DNA from: Sclerodactyla briareus
Lineage: Eukaryota; Echinodermata; Holothuroidea; Dendrochirotida; Sclerodactylidae
Direction of reading: 5' to 3'
Length of the DNA: 64,000 bases
Assembly: GCA_026419785.1 (NCBI GenBank)
Contig: JAODTK010002599.1
Coordinates: 372,001 to 436,000 of the forward strand
The position numbers and the translations under genes are program-made. Below, piece after piece: positions 10,128 to 22,100 of this stretch; within the stretch, counting starts at the first letter, position 1, and every line of letters begins with the position of its first letter. Below the pieces are notes generated by a model. The model was not told where the DNA came from, did not search any database, and saw only the letters and a list, made by a program, of their open reading frames with translations.

Positions 10128-13100
10128 GTGAGTGAAGAATGGACTCTGGATGAGTAATTCACTGAGAACTACTAGTGGCAGGAATTCGGCCCATTTTTCA
10201 GGGCATTTTTATTTTCACTTTGCCCTAAATGTTCCAAGTCCGTGCATTGGAAACTACCAGCTCGTGCGAAGGCGCACATTTCTTTGCGTGGTTTTTCCAG
10301 GCATTTATCGAAAAGTGCAGGAAATTCAGGCATTTTATTCCTTTGCCTTTTTCCTCCACAAATTTTCCACAAATTTTCGCGCCGAATTTTCCATCTCAGA
10401 AATGATGGGGGAATCTGCCCCCAAGGCTTCTGAAATTATTTGAGTGAACAAAATGAATTGAAGCATTACATCGCATATTTACAATGCCTGGAAGAAAAAC
10501 CAATTGCGCGCGAAACACAAATTTATGCACTTTTGGCTATTTGATTTGAAATTTGAGAACTCGATGTGAAACATGGGTAATCCTTCGACTTCGGCGCTAG
10601 TCTGGTCCAGATCTTCACCTGGGGTCCGCACCTGGAATGAGTGGACTCAAACAATTTCCAACGCGATTATCGTTTGGCTAGACAGAAATTGAATCAGTTA
10701 GAGTGATACAAAATCGGGGCAGGTGCCAGTATTTTTTTTACTATCGGAAAAGTGGGGGGGGGGACAAACGATATGATTTGATATCCCCCCTTTTGAAAGT
10801 GGGGCAGTCCCCAACCTGTTGACGCTCATGGATATCATTCTCATTAACAAGCTGAAAGCAACCGTAACATAACATTTTGACTTCTGGGAATTGACAGGTG
10901 AGCTTCTGTGCCAGTGGCACAATGAGCTGGGACCACATTTGGTCATGACAGAAGTGGAGGTGATTTGCGCATCACCGAGGTGGGGAAGCCTGATTTGATT
11001 GCGGGGATATAGTGTCTGTGCAGGAAATGCATTTCTGGCTTTAATAGAGTAATTTGCATGAGAACGTAAAACCTTTGAACTTAGACCGTGGTATAACACA
11101 GAAATGTTGTGTATTGCTCTGTCTTCGAATTTAGCATTTAATGTAAAATTCATCCACATTATCGTCCTCTCGCTTTGTCTTATTACAGTACGAGAACCAG
11201 ATGAGCGTACTGGGACACTGGACCAGCAAGGGACTGCCTCGACCCAAGTGGTCCGACAGCAGTGGCAAGGTAATGTCCGCTTAGCTGAACCATTAGGAAA
11301 CTTTGTCCATAGAGTTGGAATTATGACACAATCGTTAGAGCATTCCAATTGCAGCTAATAAGGTTGAGAAAGACTAACTAAGTTGAATTTTCTCGTGCAG
11401 AGAGAAACAAATACTACAAATGTGGAATTTATTTTGATCCTCAAATAAAATTCACTGTCTTCTCTTATTGGGTGTTTGCTGTGGTATGCCGTATTGAAAT
11501 TTCATTCAAATAATTGTTTCGGGTCTATCCCACTGTAAAGAAGAAGTAATATCAGAGGTGTTTTATACTTTGTTACAGAATACCTGTGACATCAACAAAT
11601 TTGTTTGGGGAATTAGGGCTCTGTAAGAAGACAAATGTTACACCTACACCTGACTCTCATACAGTAATGATTTACACACCTTCAATCCTCATCACAGGTC
11701 AAACTACCCAAGGAGAAATTCAAGCTACCAACTGGATGGAGATGGGATTCTGAATGGTTCATAGCCCCAGCGATCAGGTGGGCTATCGTTCTCATCTGTA
11801 ACATACTACAGTGATCGGTAGCATATTTACAGCTCGGTGAATTCTGCCTATATCGATATCGCATGGCGCCTCTCACTCTGAGCGCAGTAGATTCTGGAGA
11901 GTCCTCGAGCTGCATGGTGTGCCAACCTCTCTCATACCCTCGATTTTCTTCTCTGTGTTCTGGAAGTGAGAGTGCTGTGAGGTGGGCTGTTGGATCACTG
12001 ACTTCTTTCCCCGTTGCCAAGGGTGTGAGACGAGGAGGTACACTGGCTCCAACACTTCTAAACACGTGTGTATTGACTGGATTATGGAATGGCGCTGTGG
12101 CATATATGGACGCAGCAATCTCTTGGTGGAGTAAGTGTTCCTGGCCTGGACTTCGAGAATTAGCCCCATTACTTGCAGAGTTTTTGGATTCTCTGGTTGA
12201 GCCCTAGAAAGTCGAGAGGCATTCCAATGGCCTTAAGGTGTAATTGACAAGAAAAATTCATGCTGCTGGGTCTGTCCCGGTGTACGCGAACGTGGAAGTC
12301 ACCAGTAATTTGGTTACCTCGACGCGACATTATGACTGCTTCATGTGGCCTGCGGTCATAAATGGCATCTTGGTATGTGCTGTTGCCGATATCTGATCAT
12401 AAAGAACCAAACCTCTGTGTTCTGGTCATTGTGCTTCCAGTCCTGCTATATTCCAGTGAGGCTTGGAGGCGCACTGTTGCCATTGGGCCGTTGTTAGGAC
12501 TACAATACACATGGGAGAGGTACACTGCAAACCAGAGAGTTGGGGCGTGCCAGCTCCCATGGCACTCTGGGAAACATGAATGTTTGTATTGTTCTTCACG
12601 GCATTCTTAACGAGTTCCTGGACGGCGCCATTTCTGGCTTTTGTTCGTTTGGTGTAAATGGCCGGCTGTACATGCAATGCATCAAAGACATTGCGTAGCT
12701 CAGGGACATGCATTATTTTTGTTTCTCGTATTCTACATAGCAGCATTGATTCAGCAGTTGGATTGCTGGGGCGAGGACCGTATGATCAGAACTCTTCATT
12801 CTCTGCCATTACTATATAACTGTGTGTTACGTCCCATTGAAACTTACCAATGATCATTTCAAAATTGTGGGTTAAAGAGCGGTATGGTAGGCAGTGTATT
12901 CCTTCGCTAGTCCAATCATGGCTAGTTGGTGTGACCAGGATATTCCTCTCCACTCCCCTGAACATATAGATGAATCCAGTGTTGTCCCACACGACCTACT
13001 CCTCCATGACACAGCATAATTTCAGACCAAATGACATTCTCAAAGACTGCACTCATAAATATCTTCAAACATTTCAATTTTAGAGTATTGCTTTTAACAA

Positions 13101-16100
13101 TGTCAAACAGAGTTCTTTGTGCCCAATTCAAGCGTTTGAATGTTACATTTTTGATCCCACACATAGTAAGTTGGGACAGCAGCCTTGGCCTCTGCCTCCC
13201 ACTTTCTCCCTCCCCCACTTTGCGCCACGCGTTTGACACGGTCGCACCTCTAATTGTTTATCATTTCTCGTACAGCGCAACATTTGATGCCGACGCTGGT
13301 CAGTCTCGTTCCTGGAGGACATCTATAGGGCAGGAATCCAGGAATGTTCCCGCCGGCCGCTGGGGCACAGCTGACCCACCCTTCACCTACCTCCTTAAGT
13401 TCTACCCCCCACACCCCACCGCCTCCCCCCCCCCCCCCTCGCCCCCGCCTCACACCGCACCACAGGACCCAGAGTACTGAAGGTGGTTCTGCAGTCTGAG
13501 TGTAGGCCTACACCTTTTTCTTGTCTGTCCAAACAAAAGAAAATCTTGGATCTGGGGTTTTCACGTCATGAGTTGCTGATTGACACAGCATGTCAACACA
13601 TTTGTTAAACTTTATTTATCTAGGGGTTTAGGCTACTTGGGCAGCCCTCCAGGAGGGTAGGGTCTCATCCCCCAGGAGGGTATGGTCTCAGCCCTCCATG
13701 AGGGTAGGGTCTCAGCCTCCTCTCCAAGCTGTCCCAAGGGACTTGACAAATAGAACCTCCCGCCCTAAGCCTCGAATGAACAAATTAGGGAGTCCAAAAT
13801 GTATCTATTGACATGGCGTTTGTTTCTCCCCTGCTGTTTTGTCCAGGTGTTGCTACCCATAAGTACGCGTACCATCCGGACAAATTACAACTACCCGGAC
13901 GAGGAAAAAAATCACTTCCATGGCAAAATTGTATAAATCAATGCCTTCTGTTGACAAAGTGATTAAACTTAACCTAAGTCCTTGTAATTTTTTTTCAAAC
14001 ATTTTTCATTGTTGATCTACATAATTGTTTTACCGGATAAAGAAATTGACGCGTGGAGAACCCTGATTACCTCGGCTAGAGATTCAATTTGCAGGAATTG
14101 TTTTGTTCTAATCAAAGGGTGGGAGGTTCAATGGTTAGGTGGTCCAGAGGTTGGTCCACTGTCCCAAACCTGACCACCATAGGTTGAATTATCGGACATC
14201 ATCAAGGCAGTGGCTTTCCGGAGGTGCATTCCGTAACTTTAATTGATCTTGACAGTTTAGTGTCTAGCAGCTTTTCTTTTTCGCTGGCATGGACGCATCG
14301 CGCCATGACAGCTAGAAATTTAACAAGTGCTGTAGCGAACCAAACCCAGCCTCCTCAGTAAAACCCACTCTGTTTCCTTTTTGTTGTTCCAGCAAGGGAC
14401 CAGTGGAGGTGTCAGACGCCAAGGAGCACTACAGCTCCCTAGGGCTGGCAGTGGGCGACGCCGCACCCGATATCAACAGCCCGTGGATCGGAAGGTAGCC
14501 ACCAACCGGCGAGAGCAAGCGCGCACCACTACTGTTTGGACCACTCTTCGTGGGCAGCTCATCTCGGGCCACGCGGTTGAATAATTAGGACTCAGGATTC
14601 ATTGACAATTTTTGAAGACTGGAGTTGGTGCAAATCACCTTCAAATGAACGATTTTAAAAAAAAAGAATGCATCAACAACTAGGAATTGATTCATCTTCG
14701 TGTGATAAGATGGACAATGTTGTGACATTATCAAGTTTCAGTTTGACTGAGACCTCTCTCAAATAACCCATATCCATCCAGCTAGGAGTGGCCCGCATTT
14801 GAGATTGCACAATCTTGGGAAAGTATCTGTATTAGAATTCATCGCCTAAAATAGCAATGGCTTGGAGTTTCTCACATGGAATTTTTGTCAATATCGGTCA
14901 ATCTACAGAAACCATCACATACATTGCATACGGAACAAATCCTTCTTTGAGTTGCAATTCTCCAATGGATTCCCCTCTGATGGCTTCTGGCCAATTATAA
15001 ACTTCCTTGAAGCGCCTTCAGCCTTTGAGATATTGAAGAACAATAACATCAGAATACCTCATCTACAAGAAGAAACTTCAGTCAAAATACAGACTCAAAT
15101 CATTTCTATTTTGGAGAAAAGGGGATCAGTCACCATTAAAAAAAAAAAAGCAGGTCGGCCGTAACACATCTTCGTTTTCGCCACAGGACCTATTCCACAA
15201 ACTTGCAAATTTACATATCAGTCATACAATGGATCACTATCGTATTTGTAGCTTGTGGCTGGAAAAGAGGATATGACAAAGGCTGAATGGACTTTAACAC
15301 GTTGAGCTCAAATACAAATCACTTGGATTGTTTTTCAGTTTCCTTGACATTGGTACCTTCCAGGCCTCTACATTCATTTCTTGTGCTGATCCAGACATTG
15401 GAACAGTTTATCAAGAAATGTAAGGTATTGTAGTTTCGGCAAAACTCTAACGTATTTGCATGCAAAAATCTTTGCTGAGCATGTTTGTATATCGTCTGCC
15501 TATTTGTGAGGTACCATGAATGTGTTCCCTGCGTACTGAGCACTCCTGTAAAGTAATGAACATAATTCCGAAGTCTGATTGGAATTCGCAGGACGACGAC
15601 GCTATATAACAGCCAATGAAAAATTAATATTACCAGTTTAAATTCAACATTCCTGGTATTTAATAACAGGCACAGAGTAACAGGCTTGAAGTGTGTGCAT
15701 GTGTGTTGGGCAGATTCAAATGCTCCCATCATCCATCTTTAAACGTTGTCCGCACTGCATCGCCATTCACAATTCTGACAACTCTGTGACAAAATGTTTT
15801 TTTTCTTAGTCACATATCCCAAGGCCTCTATTCCGCTACAAAGAGTTCACAAATGCTATGTTTTTAGTTGGCATCATTCATATTTTTTCCCCCAATTTGC
15901 CGTGTTCGAGACTGTGTGGACCCTACCCTGGCCATCTGGGTTGGCCCAGTAAGAGGACATCCCATCTGTGCCGTCGCAAGCGATGGGTCCGCCCCAGGAG
16001 CTTGTGTGGCCGACCCCAAACACTGAGGTAAAGAGAGCTATCACTCGGGGTGAATACCCTAGTGTGTCCTCCATTCTGAGTTAATTCCATTATAAGATGG

Positions 16101-19100
16101 TCAATATTCTCTCAGCCTGCGATGGTTTCTTCTGATAGACACACAAAACGCACCAAGCTGAAATGAAATTGCTGAGAGAGAATCCTTACAAATAACAAGA
16201 GAAAATGGTTAAAAGTGTTTCAAAATCCCAACTCTACAGTAGATTTGGGTGTTCAATGAGTGAAAACCCGCGAATCGAAAACATAAATGACAGTTCGACT
16301 GAATTGTCACTGTGCAATTTGTGTTGTTTGCTGAAGATACAACACATTTTTTTGTTTTCCTTTAAGAAAAGAAGACGAGGAGCTCAAGTCTGAAGGGTGC
16401 AGTAGCCCCTCTCGTCAACTCAGTTTCACGCGACAGAGCGCAAGATGGACCTCGTCAGGCGCCGTCGATTCCACCGCAAGATGGTTGCAGAATCGCCCAA
16501 TGCAGCTGCGGTATTCGACTTTGGAGCAGTGAGTTTGACTTGAGTAGAGTAACTTCAGAAATTTGATATGGATTCTGAAAAGGAATATGTTTGTCGGCTA
16601 ATTCCCATGGCCATTTATGCTCCTTTTTTCACATAATGATGGTAGATAGGGGCAGTGGTTGTTGGGTGGGGGGGGGGGGATACTGTCCAGGAATGTTCTC
16701 CTACCTGAATTTAGTTTATCCCAGTCAGCGAGGCAACTCCCTTCTGTCATAGCCTTAGGTGGGCAGGTCTTTTCAATAAACCTCATATGCCCCATATAGG
16801 AAATATTGTAATATGCCTCCCCAAATTTCTAGAACTCCAATTTCAGTTTGTATTTAATAAATACCACACACCTGCTGCTGTGACTACATTCTCGGATTGT
16901 TCAGAGGGAATAATGCCGGGAGAGAGGGTGGGTGGGGGGGCACCAGAGAAATTCTTTCTAGTCAAAATCAGTGGGAATCATAAACTTCTTAACACCATAT
17001 GACAATGACAGAGATGGAGATAAAATTGGAATAGATTTCGTTCTGTGAAAAAATTCTGCTCTTGATCTGATGCAGAGGGGAAGTATTGACGACGGTTCGT
17101 AAAAGCGAAAATCGCGTTTTGATCGTGATCCTGACCTTGGACATATTCCCTGTTCACCATCCATTCTTTATGACATTCATAATCGGCTTGCTGAGACAAA
17201 ATACCACATTTTACTGCCTGTCCATTTCTGCAGGGTGATGACAGCAGCTGAGGAAGAGAAGAGAAGAAGAAAGAAAATAGAAAAGAAAGACAAGGATGAG
17301 GCACCGAAGGCTTCACTGGCGACACGAGGCTCTTCCAATCCCCACGCGTGAGTAATTTCTGTCCACCCAGCTAGCTAGGGACTGTTCTCAGTTTTGGGGT
17401 GCCTCCAGACCTTCCCACAGAAATCTTTGGACTTACCTAAACTACAATTTGCATTTGCATGAACAGAATATTTGGTATAGGTGAGCCTTCCACCACTGCA
17501 GTTCGTAAAGTTGGGGCGATTATTGACCATGTCTGCAGTAATCCAGCCTGCCGTAAGAGGCGAGGAAAGAAGAGAACTGGTACCATCGCTTGAATGTTGA
17601 AAAAGTACTAGGAAGCTATCTATCATTCATTCTGTAGCCTGGATTGATACAATGGATCTTGCCTCATTCCCACCCTTCATTTAGGAACTGCTCAGAATGT
17701 CCAGCAAGGCCGTAGATGCGGATGTCGTATGCGGCAAGACACATAACTGACACATTCATGCGAGTATGAACATGAAGAAAAGTGCCCAAATGCACTGCAA
17801 TTGGTTGCAAGAAGCAGAGACAGTTCTGTATAACAGCAAAAAATTCATCCAAATTTGTAATGGAATGAACACTGAGTGGCAAATTACCATTATGTAGATA
17901 TGGCAGGATGCCACATTACAGAAAATAGTTATCTATGGGATATTCTATTATTAGAGCAATAATGTCCTTATGTGTGAGTTGATAGAGATTTATAGCCTTG
18001 TACATAATATAGTTAAAAAAATCTAAAATATGAGCTCTTCACAAGTACGCTTTGACATTTATACAGCACTCGTAATCGCTATGAATCCCAGCCCCATGTG
18101 ATCAGTCACTACTACTCCAAGATGTCATCTGATGAGAATTCTCCTTGGATACTTCACTAAACAGTTTGGTTTCATTGTCGATGCCCAAATTTTGGAGAAA
18201 GAAGTTTCAGGGATGGATTTGCACATGACCGTTCTTCTTTCCTCACATACAGAAAGAACAGTACCAGATGAGGGCCTGTCTATCAGGCCAGGGATATCAT
18301 CGCATCAGACTCCGAAGCGTCCTAAGGTAACGTTTTGTTGTGTAGTTTTCTTCTATGCTATTTTACCAACCCACTATAAGCAATCGCCAACTATTGATTC
18401 TGGTTTGTAATAGGATCTGCCAAATTTGGAATAGGTATACCAGGTGAAATGGAATCCTGTAATACTATGGTCACTTTCAGAAAACGTAGTTACCAGTACG
18501 TTGGTGTATCCATGCTATTAACTTTTGTGGGAGTGAGTTGCTTCACTCGAATGTTAAAGGGTCTGTGGGGTGGGGTATTTGTTATGTCTCCTTGAATTGG
18601 GGGAGGGAGAGTTTTGGGATTTTTCATATTTTTTTGTATATACGTTATGCCTTGCACTCCATACTCCAGGGAGTGGGCTACTCGTTAGGCCCACCCGGTT
18701 TTTTCTCGTCTGACTGGAAATTCAGGAGGAGCCTAAGTGGTCACTATGGCGTGTGTGTGCAATGTGTGTGTGTTTCACCCTTCTCGTTCAGGAATATCTC
18801 TCGAACGGTAGAGTACAATGGCGACATGATTTTTCAGGGTACCACTCGGGTTGGGTACACTATCTGATTATATTTTGGGCACAAACGTCACTAATATAAG
18901 TGAGGTAATTAGCCTATTTTAATTAATTTATTGTTTAGGCACATTAGCAAGATTACAGATGAACCGTATTTGCTATGGTGACTTGGTTTGGCACAGATGC
19001 AGAATATGAGGTAGATGTACTAATTAGATTTTTCCGCGTAATAGTAATTAATTTGTCTGATTTGCATAATTTATGGAATTTGAAAGTTTGTTGGAGTTTC

Positions 19101-22100
19101 ACGAAACTTTGTGACTATGGTCTACCTTCATTCTCAAAACTTTTTAACAGAGATTCGGGGTCAATGGAGGTCATCAACATACCGATTTGCATAATTATGC
19201 AAAACATTGCTTGCCATTTTCATGAAACCTGGTCGGGTCATAGGTCACCAGAGTTCAATTTTTTTTAACATGGATCCAGGGTCACTGGAGTCATTCAACA
19301 TTTCTAATTGCCTAGATTTAGGCGTAATGGTTGAAGTTGCCGGATTTTCGTGAACTCTGGTAAATTGCCTAAATTTGGCATAATTATATTATTTTTTTTT
19401 TTCCACAAACTTGTTGTCCCCACTAGTCCTTCAGTAGAACATTGTCAATATCGTCTTTCGAAGTTGAAATTAGTCACTGATTAGTAGGGTTTTTTTTGTT
19501 ACAAATGCTAATACGGAAATATTCAATTGATCACATGGGAACCTTGTAAGTGTTGCATGGTGACTAATAGAAGTAACACTTGTTCTCGTGCGCGCAACCG
19601 TCGAGAGTGACCCTGGGGGTCGTCCCTCGTTTTGTTTAGTCCACTTCCTTCACTTCATTGCTATATGTACAAATTTATTTATGTAATGATAACCATATCA
19701 TGTGTATATATTTCATATGAAGTGAAGAATCGTAAAAATATATGAATGAATGTATTAAATTGGGTGGCCTTTCCTGGATGATAAATGGTCATGTTGTTGC
19801 AAAATTAATATTTTAGATTGAACCATCAGTATTTAATTCAGATACTGGATGATGCAATAGTAACATTTGTTCAGCTTTGATCAGGATGGGATTCGCCCCA
19901 AAACGTTCATATTTTTTAGGTCAAAGGTTGTCTGTCACTTAAGGAAATAATGTGGGTTATGATTGAAATGTCTTAGAATTTTTTTTTTAAGGGACTCTTC
20001 AATTTAGCCATAAATATTCATGTATTAATTTCCCATTTGGGCGTTGTGTAACTTAAAACCAAACTAAACACACTTCTATAGGACCCTGTAACATGTGTAA
20101 CTGAATAAAAACCTATTCTCCCATCTTGGGGATGGGTAATGGATGGGCTTGGAGAAGACAATTAACACACATATATGCAGATTTCACAATGGGATTGCAG
20201 TAAAAAACAGCAGCGATTATTTAGATCTATAATTCTCTGAGAATGCTCTCTCTTTCCCCGGGCAGCTAGAAGCTAGCAGTAGGCTACTGGATTTGTTAGC
20301 ATATGTCTGTTTCAGCCCTTCAGCATGAGTGATCGTGATTGGGAAATAGGGGGGCGGTTGCCACAGGGGGGGGGCAGGAGGGCTTCTGCCCCCCTAGGGG
20401 TTGCGGCTAAAGAATGGAAATCGACAGAATGTTTAAGGCACCGGTTTGCGTCGGGAGTGAGGTGAAGGTCACATATGTATCCAACTTTGGTTATTTTCTC
20501 TTCGTTCTCATCGAGGGACTTAAATCGAGACTAAAATGTTCTTCCCCATCATAATATAGCATCGCAATTGAAGCATATGTTACTGTTTTGAGGAACACTG
20601 TGGTCATATGAGCCACCGTTTGTTAATCTTAGGTGAAAGGACTCAATGATAACTTTCGCAGCGCTTCGATTGCGTGTGACACGGGCATGTGTATCACCGA
20701 CCATGCAGATTATGGCCATGAGATATCTTCGAATTTGCATTAGTTTAGAATGTATAACAGGGATTCGACTTTATGCATATTTCGAAACTGTCAGGAAGGT
20801 TGACGCGGAGTCGGAACTATAAAATTTAAAAATGTCATAACTAGAGTCTAGAAAGAATTTCCTGCAGCCTAGTACTCTGTTATGTCAGGAATGCCTACAT
20901 TTAGGGATACACAGCTCTTGGTATCACAGGCTGATGCTGAGAATGGGGGGAGATTCTGATGAGACTGCTTATAATGGCTTTTCCTAGAGTGATTCTTTTG
21001 GAATTACAGAAAAATTAACAAACTCACACAGCAGGCGTCTTTACTAGTAATAGTAGAAAATAATGGAGCAGCCCCATGTTAATGGACAAATTCCATCGCG
21101 CTTCTCCCGTTGTAGGTGAACAACAATTAGTTTGGCATGTTGAAGGTTATCGGGTTCGAGGGGAGAGAATAGCATAACGTAAGAAAGCTTGACTTATGTA
21201 ATTAGAGACTAAGGGATATACAATTGTACATTATACAATTGTAACATAAATCTCACAACAGTGCAGTTCTTGCTTGGGGGACGACCTCATCGATATTAGT
21301 CACTTGCTATGCACAACCTGTGCATCGAGAGCTACCTAACGACCGCACAACCTGTTTCAAAGATCACGAGAGAGAGAATCTTGGATGTCTTTCGAAGATA
21401 AGGTTTAAAATAGGTCTTAGCAGGGTATGTATATTGCTCTGTCAGCTCCTAATGAGCGGACCAGGGGATGAACAAATGAAAGATATTCTTCATTTTCCAT
21501 AGATCCGTATGCCTACATAAGTTTCATGAACCGCAGCGCCCGCACAGCAGACCATCAAACTGGACCCCTCTGCCAAATGGGACCAGACCGATCTTTGACG
21601 ACCTGGAGATCCCAGGGGGACCAGAAATCATCCAGGCCAATCCGCAGAGGAGGTCATCGAGGTCTTCGACTTTGACACGTTTGTAAGTGCCTTTCCTCTC
21701 TTCTTTTTCGTGATATTTTTCAACATGACTTCACTTTCTGCTACATTATCTGGGTAGACCATTCTAGATGGTACATTTGTAACTGGATCACAGGGTGAGC
21801 TATTCACAGCCCTATACTTTATATTAATTTTCAAATAACTCGTATTCATGTTAGAGCGTTTTCAGATATTTCTGCTAATATTTCTTCCATTGTTTAGGCA
21901 CTCCGAGTCATACTAAAGATTTTGCAATATCACTTTGCATTATCACTTAGCAATATCACTTTGTAATATCACTTTGTTAATATCACTTCATGATATCACT
22001 TAAAGTTCACTTTAACAATTCACTCGACGATATTACTTGACGAGATTACTTTCAGATCACTTTCCCTCTGCCAGGGATCCAATGAATTCCTGGGTCGTAC

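Noticed and set aside
10698-11348. 216-codon minus-strand open frame, the longest in the window
   Set aside because: It runs antisense through the clean ferlin exon at 11,189-11,269 and across a G/C hairpin, resembles no protein family and has no splice or start context.
12362-12610. 82-codon frame as an independent gene
   Set aside because: Its LPVLLYSSEAWR segment is the thumb region of the LINE reverse transcriptase relic.
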